From a virus: a stretch of 33,498 nt of DNA. Position numbers and translations under genes: made by a program. Numbering within the stretch: position 1 is the stretch's first letter; every line of letters begins with the position of its first letter. Location of the stretch: the IMG/VR virus record IMGVR_UViG_3300025102_000131, positions 1 to 33,498 of that record, one strand, 5' to 3'. The notes beneath the pieces are model-generated. The model saw only the letters and a list, made by a program, of their open reading frames with translations, was not told where the DNA came from and did not search any database. This document shows, piece by piece, positions 1 to 8,921 of the stretch.

Positions 1-526
1 TTTACAAACTCAAGTATCATCAACAGCAACTAAGACAGCTTTTCTAGTTGAGCTTAATTTATCATCTACTATCAGATTAACTGATTGGTATTCTAATGTA
101 ACTTATGATTCTAATAGCTATGAAGCTGGTGGTTCTTTTTTACAAGTTGATTCCACAACTGAGACTGGTCAATTACAAGTAAATGAAATTGGTATTAGAT
201 TATCTAATGTAACAAATCAAATAAGAAGTTTAGTAGAAGATGGTGAATTTACTGATAAAGAAGTAGAGATATATTTAGCTTACTTCAATAATGATGAAAC
301 TATAGTTGGTGCTATACCTTTTTTTAAAGGACAAATAAGAAATGTTGGTATAAATGAAACCATAAATGATTCAATAATAAATCTTACTGTTGCTTCTCAT
401 TGGGCAAACTGGAATCTGACAAAAGGTAGACATTTTTCTGATGAATCTCAACAATCATTTAGTTCAGGTGATAAAGGCATGGAATTTGCTACACAAACTA
501 AAGATGATGTTCGGTGGGGTAAATAA
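1..526 (+). CDS. Phage tail tip protein, lambda gpL-like / DUF2163 family, 5' truncated
   Basis: The reading frame is open from base 2 to the TAA at 524-526; the start lies outside the window. The 174 residues seen align end to end with the complete 182-aa protein at 32638-33186 (about 37 of 174 residues differ by my count). It carries the same C-terminal block, SHWANWNLTKGRH then SSGDKG and DVRWG, typical of the DUF2163/BR0599 tail proteins that play the role of lambda gpL at the tail tip. It is followed directly by the J-like gene with no spacer, as in a tail-tip operon. It is best read as a second allele of the gene at the other end of the window rather than a second gene copy. Identification is firm at family level; the exact function is inferred from position and family. 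Confidence 0.8.
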   Translation, partial: LQTQVSSTATKTAFLVELNLSSTIRLTDWYSNVTYDSNSYEAGGSFLQVDSTTETGQLQVNEIGIRLSNVTNQIRSLVEDGEFTDKEVEIYLAYFNNDETIVGAIPFFKGQIRNVGINETINDSIINLTVASHWANWNLTKGRHFSDESQQSFSSGDKGMEFATQTKDDVRWGK

Positions 527-824
527 ATGACTATTTTTGCAATATTAACATTTTTGGGAGTTGGAGCTACTGTAGCCACTGTTGTTTCTTGGACTATAGC
601 ACTTGCTACTTTGGCAGTTGGGGTCAAGGGTTATAAACAAGCTAGAGATATGCAAGCTCGAGCTCAAGTCATTATGGCTAATAAAACTTCTGCTGGCGGT
701 AAGATTCCTGTTATATATGGAACTAGAAGAGTTGGTGCTCAGATTATTTATATGGATGTATCAAGCAATAATTCAAGAGATTTATATGTAGTCTATGCTT
801 TATCAGTTGGCGAATGTGATGAAA
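1..824 (+). repeat. Left copy of imperfect terminal repeat
   Basis: Bases 1-99 are identical to 32661-32759, and bases 698-824 (127 bp) are identical to 33372-33498, the last base of the window. Between them the two copies are diverged and differ by a net 14 bp in length, mostly in the N-terminus of the tail-tip gene. This fits the overlapping ends of a circular or circularly permuted phage genome assembled with two strain variants. The exact lengths 99 and 127 equal k-mer sizes commonly used by metagenome assemblers, which supports an assembly origin (inference). Confidence 0.85.
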
Positions 825-3586
825 TACTAGGAAGGACTATTGAGCTTGATGGCAATCCTTTAACTGATTCAGCAAGATTTAGAGATGGCGGTTATATTGG
901 TTCAGATAAGATATCTTCAGGCTCAGGCTCATTAAATACAGTTTCACAAAATGGTGCTGGATTAGAGCTAACTGCTGGAAGTTTTGGCACAGACCCTGCT
1001 GCTAAATATAGATATGTTATGAATCTACATCATGGAGCTGCAACACAAACAGCAGACCCTATGCTTGTTGCATCTATGCCTAACTGGACTTCTGCACATA
1101 AACTAAATGGTGTTTGTTATATAGCTGCTCATTATAACTTTGACAACCACGGTATGTGGTCAGGGGTGCCACAATTAACAGTTCAAGTAAGAGGTAAAAA
1201 AGTTTATGACCCAAGAGATACAGGTCAAACATTCGGAACTGTATCTACTTATGAATATTCAGATAATCCAGCTCTAACTTTCTTAGATTACATAACCAAC
1301 AATGAGTATGGTAAAGGTTTAACAGCATCACAAATTAATATGACTACATTTAGCTCTGCTGCTAATGTTTGTGATACTCAGGTTGACCAGCCTTACTTCA
1401 ATGGTTCAGCACAATCACTTACTTGGTCTGCTAATAGTGGAGATGATTTTTTTACTATTGCAGGAGCAGATGCTAACGAAGATTGGTGGCAGAACAAAAT
1501 AGGTGAACTATTAGATTTATTTGATGCAAATGGTAATGGTGTTTTGGATGCACTAGAGATAAAAGAAATACAAAGAAGTCAATATTTTGGTTCAACAGCA
1601 GAATATATTGTTTTCATCAATGGTTATTTTGATAGTGATTATTCATCACAAACAGGCAGCTCATTATTAAAAGTTAAAAGATTTCACTGTAATGGTTATT
1701 TAGATACAAATAAAAATGTAATGGATAATGCAAAAGAATTACTTGCAAATATGCGTGGTATCTTTTTATATGTAGATGGTAAATATGAACTATCAATAGA
1801 AGATACAGGTTCTTCTACATTTAGTATTACTGATAATCATATTATTTCTGATGCTGGTATATCAGTTGATTATGGCAATAAAGACAAAAAAGCAAATAAA
1901 GTTATTGTTGAATTTTTTAATGCTAATAAAAAATACGAATTAGATACAGCTACAGTTTTACATGATGCAAATCCTGAATATTATTCAGATGATGGTGATG
2001 AGATATTGGAAATTAAAGCTGAATTTCCTTATGTAAGCGACCCTTATATAGCTTATAACATGGGTAAGGCAATCCTAACTAGAAGTAGAAATCAAACAAC
2101 TATGCAGTTCTTAGGAACTCCTGAGATGTATAAACTGAACGTAGGAGATATAGTTACTCTTACTTATGCAGGTTTAGGATTCTCAGGTAAAGTTTGTAGG
2201 GTTGAAGCATTAGAATTACAATCCAATGGATTAGTTGCAGTTAGTTTAATAGAATACTTTGATGTTTATACATGGGAAGTACCACCGCAAGAACCAGTAG
2301 AAGAATTAGCTAACTTACCTTCTGCTTATGCAGTAAAAGCTCCAACAGGATTAGCATTTACCGACACTGATTCTAGTTCTACAGGTAGACCTTTTTTATC
2401 TTGGAATACACCAACAGATTTTCCTGATTATCAATATAGAGTTAATGTTGTTGATAGTTCTGGAAATCAAGTTAAAAATACTATTGTTGATGTAGAAAAC
2501 TGTGATTTAAACTTTTTACCTGTTGATGCTAATTATGTTGCAAGTGTTAGCTCTTTAAATACATTAGGTTCAGAATCATCTCCAGCTACTTTAACTTTTA
2601 CTATTGGTGTTGCTCCAACAGGAAGTGCTGATATTAAAGATGATGCAGTAATAACAGATAAAATAATAAATGATGCTATAACTACCCCTAAAATATTAAA
2701 TGATGCTGTTACTAATGCAAAGATAAATTCATTATCTGCAAACAAAATTACAGCAGGAACTATAGATGCTTCAGTTATTACAGTTACTAATTTAGATGCA
2801 GATAATATAACTTCAGGCACTATAGGTGCAGATAAAATAGATGTAACTAGTTTATCTGCTATTTCTGCTAATTTAGGTTCTATTACAGCAGGTGATATTA
2901 ACATAGGTTCAGGAAATTTTACTGTATCTTCATCAGGAGTAATGACTGCAACTGGTGCAACAATATCAGGAAATTTAACAGCTTCATCTTTGAATGTTAC
3001 AGGTGCAACAGTAACAGGTAGCATAAGTGCTGGTAATGTTTCTTTAGATGGTGAGCCATTAGATAATGTTTTAAGTTATTCTGAAACTGAAGGTATTGGA
3101 TTACTAAGTCTTGCTGAAAATGCAAATATAGATGGTGATTTTGTTGTCAATGGTAATTTTGAAGCAACAGGTGCTCAACCTGATTTAATAATAGGTAAAA
3201 TTACTACTGATTCCTCTAACACCATACAAGCAAATGCAATTCTTAGAAGTGAATCAGGAAGTGGCAGCTTTGAAATACAAGCAGGAACTACTGCAAAAGT
3301 TAAGTTAGCTTACGATGCTCTTGGTGGTACAACTTTATCAGCAGATGGTGGTGCAAATGGCGAGTTTAAAATAAATGCAGATGGTTCATTAGCATTAACT
3401 TTTGACTCATCACAAAATGCAGATTTTACAGGTCAAGTTTATGCACCTACATTAAGAATAGGTGTTGGCGCACCATCTTCATCAACTGCTACAGGAACAG
3501 CAGGGCAAATTAAATACGATGCATTCTATATCTATGTTTGTATAGCAACTAATACATGGAAAAGAGCATCATTAAGTTCATGGTAA
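527..3586 (+). CDS. Tail tip / central tail protein, lambda gpJ-like (1019 aa)
   Basis: It likely forms the distal tail tip that contacts the host. The N-terminus (residues 1-35) is strongly hydrophobic. It is followed by a conserved block with IPVIYGTRRVGAQIIYMDV and VGECDEI, and around residues 240-290 by a segment with YSDNPALTFLDYITNNEYG, both typical of J-like tail proteins. Residues 333-344 are a textbook EF-hand calcium loop (DANGNGVLDALE) inside an acidic insert. Residues of roughly 600-700 look like a fibronectin type III fold. Residues 700-850 are repeats of the ITAGTI / DKI type seen in tail-tip stalks. The last 40 residues resemble the end of many tail fibres (YVCIATNTWKRASL). It starts with the ATG right after the gpL-like stop. 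Lambda K and I homologues are absent between L and J. A different N-terminal allele is present at 33186. Confidence 0.85.
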   Translation: MTIFAILTFLGVGATVATVVSWTIALATLAVGVKGYKQARDMQARAQVIMANKTSAGGKIPVIYGTRRVGAQIIYMDVSSNNSRDLYVVYALSVGECDEILGRTIELDGNPLTDSARFRDGGYIGSDKISSGSGSLNTVSQNGAGLELTAGSFGTDPAAKYRYVMNLHHGAATQTADPMLVASMPNWTSAHKLNGVCYIAAHYNFDNHGMWSGVPQLTVQVRGKKVYDPRDTGQTFGTVSTYEYSDNPALTFLDYITNNEYGKGLTASQINMTTFSSAANVCDTQVDQPYFNGSAQSLTWSANSGDDFFTIAGADANEDWWQNKIGELLDLFDANGNGVLDALEIKEIQRSQYFGSTAEYIVFINGYFDSDYSSQTGSSLLKVKRFHCNGYLDTNKNVMDNAKELLANMRGIFLYVDGKYELSIEDTGSSTFSITDNHIISDAGISVDYGNKDKKANKVIVEFFNANKKYELDTATVLHDANPEYYSDDGDEILEIKAEFPYVSDPYIAYNMGKAILTRSRNQTTMQFLGTPEMYKLNVGDIVTLTYAGLGFSGKVCRVEALELQSNGLVAVSLIEYFDVYTWEVPPQEPVEELANLPSAYAVKAPTGLAFTDTDSSSTGRPFLSWNTPTDFPDYQYRVNVVDSSGNQVKNTIVDVENCDLNFLPVDANYVASVSSLNTLGSESSPATLTFTIGVAPTGSADIKDDAVITDKIINDAITTPKILNDAVTNAKINSLSANKITAGTIDASVITVTNLDADNITSGTIGADKIDVTSLSAISANLGSITAGDINIGSGNFTVSSSGVMTATGATISGNLTASSLNVTGATVTGSISAGNVSLDGEPLDNVLSYSETEGIGLLSLAENANIDGDFVVNGNFEATGAQPDLIIGKITTDSSNTIQANAILRSESGSGSFEIQAGTTAKVKLAYDALGGTTLSADGGANGEFKINADGSLALTFDSSQNADFTGQVYAPTLRIGVGAPSSSTATGTAGQIKYDAFYIYVCIATNTWKRASLSSW

Positions 3587-3663
3587 ACAAATATGATTTT
3601 TATATGTTTTAAGATTTATAAATATCAAACATAGGTATAAAATTAATAAAATAGGATTTAATT

Positions 3664-6600
3664 ATGAGTACACACGACTATCACATCGCAAACCAATCAG
3701 GTGCGGATTTTAGAGCAGATTTAAATAATGCTCTTTTAGCTATTGTAACTGTAAATAGCTCTGCAACTGAACCATCAACTACATTTGCCCATCAATTATG
3801 GGTAGATACATCTAGCAGTGTATTAAAGATAAGAAACGCTGCTGATAATGCTTGGGTTACTACAGGTGTTAGCATTACTGCATCTAATACATTTACTGGC
3901 AATTTAACAGGAAATGTTACTGGTAACTTAACAGGTAATGTTACAGGTAATGTTACTGGAGACTTAACAGGTAATGCTGATTCTGCTGATACTCTAAGTA
4001 CAGCAAGAACTATATCTTTATCAGGTGATGTGGTTGGTACAGCTTCTTTTGATGGTAGTGCTAATATTGATATTGATACGGTTGTGCAAATCAATTCAAT
4101 AACATTAGGAACTGATACAACTGGTGATTATGTTGAATCTATGTCAGGTGGAACTGGTGTAACAGTAACAGGTGGAACTGGTGAAGGTTCTACTCCTAGT
4201 ATTGCTATAGGACAAGCTGTAGCAACTAGTGATAATGTTACTTTTAATATAATTACAGCTACTGAAGAATTTATTGGTGATATTGATGGTGCTGTTAGAT
4301 TTACAGCTAAAACTGATGAAGCATTATCTAAAGGTGATGTTGTTTACGTGTCAGGTGTTTCAGGAAATACAACAACAGTAGGTAAAGCAAAGGCTGATGA
4401 TGCTTCTAAGATGCCTGCATTTGGTATGGCAATAGAAGATGCTAATGCTAATAACAATCTACAAATAGTTACTTTTGGTAATTTAACATCTATAGATACT
4501 TCTAATGAATCAGTAGGTGAAATACTTTATGTATCTACAACAGCAGGTGAATATACAACTACAGCTCCAAGTGGAGAATCATCACAAATACAAAACATAG
4601 GTAAAGTATTAAGAAGCCATCAAAACAATGGCTCTATTAAAGTAGGTGGTGCTGGAAGAAGTAACGCCACTCCTAACTTAAATAATGGCAAGATATTTAT
4701 AGGTAATGGTTCTAATCAAGCAACTACTACAACTTTAGATACTTCTATAGTTGTTGAAAATACTAATCTTTACTATACAACTGCAAGAGTAAATTCTGCA
4801 TTTGATACTAGGTTGGCTACAAAAGATACAGGTGATTTAACTGAAGGTAGCAATTTATATTACACAACAGCTAGAGTTAATTCAGATTTTGATACTAGAC
4901 TTGCAACTAAGTCTACAACTAATTTAGCAGAAGGCTCTAATTTATATTACACAACAGCTAGATTTGATTCTGCTTTTACATCTAAAGATACAGATGATTT
5001 AAGTGAAGGGGACAATCTTTATTACACCCAAGCAAGATTTGATTCTGCATTTGGTAATAAAACAACTGCAAACCTAACTGAAAATACAAATTTATATTAC
5101 ACAGATACAAGAGCTAATTCAGCTATTGATGCTAGAGTTACTAAAGCATTTGTTGATGCTCTTGGAATACAGGCTGCTAGTGTTGCAGATAACTCAGTTG
5201 TTTTAGGTAATGACACTACAGGCAACTATATACAAACAGTAACAGGAACAGCTAATAAGATTTCAGTATCAGGAAGTGGTAGTGAGTCTGCAGACATAAC
5301 TCTATCACTACCTGATGATGTGCAAATTGCAGATAGCTTAACAGTAGCAGGTAATCTAACTGTTAATGGAACTCTTACATCACTAGATACTACTAACTTA
5401 GATATAGAAGATAACTTATTCCAACTTAATGCAGGATTAACAGGTAGTCCTGTAAATGATTCAGGTATGTTAATTAATAGAGGTACTGCTGATAATAGTA
5501 TCTTTATGTGGGATGAATCAGTTGATAAATTCACATTAGGATTAACAACAGCAGATGGTGGTGCTACAGGTAACATAACTCTTAATTCACTAGGTACTTT
5601 AGTTGCTAATTTAGAAGGTAATGTTACTGGACAAGTATCAGATATATCTAACTTTACAACTGCAAATTTAACTGAAAATACTAACCTTTATTACACTGAT
5701 GCAAGGTCAAGAGGTGCTATTTCTGCAACTGGTGATATTTCTTATAATAGCTCAACTGGTGTTATTAGCTTTACTCAATCTGCATCTCCAGTAACAAGTG
5801 TAAATGCACTAACTGGTGCTGTTGTATTAGATACTGATGATATTGGTGAGGGTTCAACTAATATTTACTTCACTAATGCAAGAGCAGATACTAGAATCAA
5901 TTTACAAACAGGTGCTAATTTAGATTTAAGTTCTAAATCTACTTCAAACCTCAGTGAAGGCAGCAATCTTTATTACACTGATGCAAGAGCTAATAGTGCA
6001 ATCGATGCAAGAGTAACCAAATCATTTGTTGATGCCTTAAATGTAGTTGCAGCTTCATCTACAGGTAATGCAGGAACAGCAACAGCTTTAGCAACAGCAA
6101 GAGATTTTAGTATTGCAGGAGACATTACAGCTTCAGCAGTTTCTTTTGATGGAACTGGTAATGTAGCTTTATCAGCTTCTATTGATGCAAATACAGTTGG
6201 CATATCAGAGATTAATGTTACAGATGGTACTAGTGGTCAAGTTCTTACAACTGATGGTGCTGGTAATTTATCATTCTCTTCAGTTTCAGGAACTACTATT
6301 AATAACAATGCTGATAATAGAGTTATTACAGGTAGTGGCACTGCAAATACATTAAATGGTGAAGCAAATCTTACTTTTGATGGTTCAACATTAAATCTAA
6401 GCGGTAACGTCTCAGTAGATGGTGGAACAATTAATGGCGTAGGTATATCTTCTAATATTACAAACTTTACTAGCAGTATATTAATAAGTAATGATGCAGG
6501 TACAGGTACTTTAAGTAGTGCTAATTATAATACAGGTTTAGGTTGGGAAGTTTTTGATGATTTAACAAGCGGTGATAATAATGTTGGTTTAGGTTATCAA

Positions 6601-7776
6601 GCACTTACAAAATTAACAACAGGTTCAGGGAATCACGGTATAGGCAGAACCGCACTAGAATCAAATACAACAGGTAGCGAGAATACTGCTGTTGGTAATA
6701 ATGCTTTAAACGCCAACACAACTGCATCAAATAACACAGCAGTAGGTTCAAATGCTTTATTAGCAAACACTACAGGTCATTCAAACGTAGCTGTAGGTGG
6801 TTTAGCTTTAGATGCAAATACAACTGGTGTTGCAAATACAGCTATGGGTTATGGTGCATTAAGCACTAACACAACTTCAAGTAATAATACTGCTGTTGGT
6901 TATAACTCTATGACTGATACTACTGGAGCGCATAATACTGCTATAGGGCAAAGTGCTGCAAAGGAAACTACATCAGGTACTCATAACACTGCTGTTGGTT
7001 CACAGGCTTTATTAAAAAACACTACAGGCGGATATAATGTTGCTGTTGGACAAAGTTCACTTGATGCAAATACAACTGGCGGTAGTAATGTAGCAGTGGG
7101 TTGGAATACTCTAAGTGCTAATACGACAGGAGAAAATAACACCGCAACTGGTCTTAATTCAGGAAGTGCAATAACTACAGGCAATAGAAATACAGTAATG
7201 GGCATAAACGCAGGTAATGGCATTACTACAGGTTCTAATAATATTATTATAGGAAATGGCAGTAATGTTTCTGCATCAGGTGGTGCTGCTCAAATTGTAT
7301 TAGGTGATTCAGTAACATGTGTAGGAAATGACAACTTTACATTTGGTATTGGTAGTAGTGATTCAAACATAGCAGCAGGTGCTACATCAATTACAGCACC
7401 TTCAGACATAAGACTAAAAGAAGATATACAAGATGAAGAAGTAGGCTTAGATTTTATAAATGATTTAAGACCAGTTACTTTCCAATGGAAGAAAGAAAAA
7501 GATATACCTACAGATATGAAAGCCTATAAAGAAGGTTCTGAAGAAAGAACTATGAATGGTAAATACAATCATGGTTTTATAGCACAAGAAGTTAAAGAGG
7601 TGATTGATAATCATAATTTAAAAGATGGCTTTGATATGTGGCAAGAAGATGAAGCAGATGGAAGGCAAAGAGTTGCACCATCAGCTATTATGTCTGTCAT
7701 GGTTAAAGCAGTTCAAGAACTATCTACAACAGTAGATGAATTAAAAGCAGAAATACAAACTTTAAAAGGAGAATAA
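3664..7776 (+). CDS. Tail fibre with repeats and C-terminal S74 chaperone (1370 aa)
   Basis: This is the likely receptor-binding fibre. The first 65 residues (with FRADLNNALLAI and LWVDTSS) form an N-terminal attachment domain common in phage fibres. The shaft is built of GNLTGNVTG-type repeats (residues 77-105), two groups of NLYYTTAR-type repeats (about 366-490 and 670-790) and a YadA-like head region (about 970-1205). Residues 1247-1370 are a peptidase S74 intramolecular chaperone: SDIRLKEDI starts at the expected autocleavage serine, S1247, followed by FIAQEVKEVI and a terminal coiled coil (VQELSTTVDELKAEIQTLK). The chaperone is expected to drive trimer folding and then cut itself off. 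A 77-bp AT-rich spacer upstream holds a TATAAA (3636-3641) and a ribosome site (AGGA at 3653-3656). I see no frameshift. Confidence 0.88.
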   Translation: MSTHDYHIANQSGADFRADLNNALLAIVTVNSSATEPSTTFAHQLWVDTSSSVLKIRNAADNAWVTTGVSITASNTFTGNLTGNVTGNLTGNVTGNVTGDLTGNADSADTLSTARTISLSGDVVGTASFDGSANIDIDTVVQINSITLGTDTTGDYVESMSGGTGVTVTGGTGEGSTPSIAIGQAVATSDNVTFNIITATEEFIGDIDGAVRFTAKTDEALSKGDVVYVSGVSGNTTTVGKAKADDASKMPAFGMAIEDANANNNLQIVTFGNLTSIDTSNESVGEILYVSTTAGEYTTTAPSGESSQIQNIGKVLRSHQNNGSIKVGGAGRSNATPNLNNGKIFIGNGSNQATTTTLDTSIVVENTNLYYTTARVNSAFDTRLATKDTGDLTEGSNLYYTTARVNSDFDTRLATKSTTNLAEGSNLYYTTARFDSAFTSKDTDDLSEGDNLYYTQARFDSAFGNKTTANLTENTNLYYTDTRANSAIDARVTKAFVDALGIQAASVADNSVVLGNDTTGNYIQTVTGTANKISVSGSGSESADITLSLPDDVQIADSLTVAGNLTVNGTLTSLDTTNLDIEDNLFQLNAGLTGSPVNDSGMLINRGTADNSIFMWDESVDKFTLGLTTADGGATGNITLNSLGTLVANLEGNVTGQVSDISNFTTANLTENTNLYYTDARSRGAISATGDISYNSSTGVISFTQSASPVTSVNALTGAVVLDTDDIGEGSTNIYFTNARADTRINLQTGANLDLSSKSTSNLSEGSNLYYTDARANSAIDARVTKSFVDALNVVAASSTGNAGTATALATARDFSIAGDITASAVSFDGTGNVALSASIDANTVGISEINVTDGTSGQVLTTDGAGNLSFSSVSGTTINNNADNRVITGSGTANTLNGEANLTFDGSTLNLSGNVSVDGGTINGVGISSNITNFTSSILISNDAGTGTLSSANYNTGLGWEVFDDLTSGDNNVGLGYQALTKLTTGSGNHGIGRTALESNTTGSENTAVGNNALNANTTASNNTAVGSNALLANTTGHSNVAVGGLALDANTTGVANTAMGYGALSTNTTSSNNTAVGYNSMTDTTGAHNTAIGQSAAKETTSGTHNTAVGSQALLKNTTGGYNVAVGQSSLDANTTGGSNVAVGWNTLSANTTGENNTATGLNSGSAITTGNRNTVMGINAGNGITTGSNNIIIGNGSNVSASGGAAQIVLGDSVTCVGNDNFTFGIGSSDSNIAAGATSITAPSDIRLKEDIQDEEVGLDFINDLRPVTFQWKKEKDIPTDMKAYKEGSEERTMNGKYNHGFIAQEVKEVIDNHNLKDGFDMWQEDEADGRQRVAPSAIMSVMVKAVQELSTTVDELKAEIQTLKGE
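4760..6010 (+). repeat. In-gene NLYYTTAR-type repeats of the tail fibre
   Basis: Two clusters (about 4760-5130 and 5670-6010) encode repeated units of about 27-30 residues with the pattern LTEGSNLYYTTARVNSAFD. The DNA copies are imperfect (for example aatttatattacacaacagc versus aatctttattacaccca). They are structural protein repeats of a fibre shaft, not a mobile or CRISPR element. Confidence 0.75.
6570..7280 (+). repeat. YadA-head-like repeats of the tail fibre
   Basis: About ten units of roughly 23 residues share the pattern ANTTGxNNTAVGxxAL. In trimeric adhesins such as YadA this type of repeat forms a left-handed beta-roll trimer. It precedes the S74 chaperone and therefore probably forms the distal tip of the fibre. 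Confidence 0.75.
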
Positions 7777-7777
7777 T

Positions 7778-8032
7778 ATGGCACAAACAGTAACAGAATG
7801 TCTAACAGCAGCAACAGATAGCGTAACACTTATCAACGGTGTAAACGGTGGAAGTTGGGACGTTGAAGGTATGGAGCAATCAGATATTAACGATATGGTA
7901 CAAAGAAACGTAGACCATTTAGAACTGGTCTTAGCGTACACAGACCCTGATGTAGCTGGTAGTTCAGAAGATAAAACATCTTATGAAGATGCAATTTCTA
8001 CTGGCAAAAGTTACATTGAAAATAATTCTTAG
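7778..8032 (+). CDS. Hypothetical small acidic protein (84 aa)
   Basis: I do not recognise a function. The gene begins one base after the fibre stop and has a clear ribosome-binding site (AAAGGAGAATAAT before the ATG), so it is probably translated together with the fibre. The protein is acidic and has no membrane segment or known motif: a Thr/Asn-rich N-terminal third is followed by DINDMVQRNVDHLELVLAY, which is probably helical, and a Ser/Asp-rich end. Small proteins at this place, between the fibre and lysis genes, are often fibre-associated, but that is only context. Confidence 0.7.
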   Translation: MAQTVTECLTAATDSVTLINGVNGGSWDVEGMEQSDINDMVQRNVDHLELVLAYTDPDVAGSSEDKTSYEDAISTGKSYIENNS

Positions 8033-8070
8033 TATATAATTTAATTTTAATAAACTTATAGGAGAGTTAA

Positions 8071-8331
8071 ATGAGTAAAGAAGAAAATAAGATGGAAAAC
8101 CAAGAACCAGTAATAATTACATTTAATGGCACTGAATACAGAGCTGCTGATTTAAATGAAGAGCAAATGGCACTAGCTGCCAAGCTAAACATTGCTGGTA
8201 AAAAACTAGCTAGACTGCAAGAAGCATATGATGATTATGTCATAACTGATGAATACAAGAATCTTTGTATTCAATCATTTGATAGAGCTATCAATGCTGA
8301 AGAAGTAGCTGAGGTAGTTGAGGAAGAATAA
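8071..8331 (+). CDS. Hypothetical small protein (86 aa)
   Basis: The function is unknown. A good ribosome-binding site (GGAGAG at 8061-8066) supports the ATG at 8071; a second ATG lies seven codons in. The middle, with IITFNGTEYRAADLNEEQM, resembles short phage proteins that begin with a small beta hairpin followed by a helix. The remainder is helical, and the last ten residues are almost all Glu, Val or Ala. No membrane segment is seen. The stop is directly followed by the ATG of the next gene, so it belongs to the late operon that leads into lysis. Confidence 0.72.
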   Translation: MSKEENKMENQEPVIITFNGTEYRAADLNEEQMALAAKLNIAGKKLARLQEAYDDYVITDEYKNLCIQSFDRAINAEEVAEVVEEE

Positions 8332-8535
8332 ATGCCTAACATTCGTAAAACTACAGCAGAAGTTCATACGCAGTTACAAATACATGAAGCACAATGTGCT
8401 GAAAGATGGAAAACTATTTATAAAAAAACTGATGATTTACAAACCTCAATAAATAGTATGAAATTGTGGCTTCTAGGTGGTCTTACAACAATAGTAGCTT
8501 CTTTAATTACTATTATAGTTAGAGGTTTAATTTAA
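8332..8535 (+). CDS. XhlA-like small membrane protein, probable lysis accessory (67 aa)
   Basis: The N-terminal 43 residues are charged and predicted helical (with IHEAQCAERWKTIYKKTDD). Residues 45-66 form one hydrophobic membrane segment (LWLLGGLTTIVASLITIIV) with two final residues. This layout, a cytoplasmic coiled coil plus a C-terminal anchor, matches the XhlA-type proteins found beside phage holins. It abuts the upstream gene and sits 13 bases before the holin gene. The family assignment rests on architecture and position, as no catalytic motif is expected. Confidence 0.65.
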   Translation: MPNIRKTTAEVHTQLQIHEAQCAERWKTIYKKTDDLQTSINSMKLWLLGGLTTIVASLITIIVRGLI

Positions 8536-8548
8536 TCTAAATTAATAT

Positions 8549-8920
8549 ATGATAGACAAACTTATCGAACCAGTTAGTAACATTTTAGATAAATTTGTTG
8601 CTGACAAAGATTTAAAAACAAAATTATCTCATGAACTTGAGAAGGAAATTATTTCTCTTAATAGAGCACAATTGGAAGTAAACAAAGTTGAAGCAGGACA
8701 CAATAATATATTCGTTGCAGGGTGGCGTCCTTTCATTGGTTGGATATGTGGTCTTTCAATCGCTTATCACTTTATCTTAGAACCAGTCATTCAATATATT
8801 CTTATAGTCAATGCAATTCAATTTGAAACGCCTGAGTTTGACTTTAGTCAATTATCTACAATTGTTATGGCTATGCTTGGTATGTCAACGCTTAGAACAT
8901 ACGAAAAAATCAAAAAATAA
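8549..8920 (+). CDS. Holin, three-TM gene-transfer-agent type (123 aa)
   Basis: The protein resembles the GTA_holin_3TM family: a charged N-terminal region (residues 1-50), then the signature NIFVAGWRPFIGWICG leading into membrane segments at about 55-90, and another at about 103-117 ending in RTYEKIKK. Holins of this family permeabilise the inner membrane so that the endolysin can reach peptidoglycan, or trigger its release. The gene is followed after one base by the endolysin start, forming a compact lysis cassette. The ribosome-binding site is weak, which may keep expression low. Confidence 0.82.
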   Translation: MIDKLIEPVSNILDKFVADKDLKTKLSHELEKEIISLNRAQLEVNKVEAGHNNIFVAGWRPFIGWICGLSIAYHFILEPVIQYILIVNAIQFETPEFDFSQLSTIVMAMLGMSTLRTYEKIKK

Positions 8921-8921
8921 T

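Noticed and set aside
2533-3024. Minus-strand open frame opposite the tail-tip repeats
   Set aside because: Its repeated Val/Ile/Pro composition is the mirror of the ITAGTI-type repeats of the + strand gene; similar shadows occur behind the fibre at 3792-4094, 5226-5576, 5973-6203 and 6981-7223.
4760-7280. Repetitive DNA that could suggest a CRISPR array
   Set aside because: The repeats are in phase with the reading frame, degenerate at third positions and encode known fibre repeats; there are no constant repeats with unique spacers.
8012-8040. TATAAT at 8035-8040 as a promoter for the lysis genes
   Set aside because: TTGAAA (8016) is only 13 bases away and TACATT (8012) at 17 bases is a poor -35, so a promoter is not supported.
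8811-8921. Upstream extension of the endolysin frame into the holin gene
   Set aside because: The conserved lysozyme start is at 8922 and the extension just reads the holin gene in another frame.
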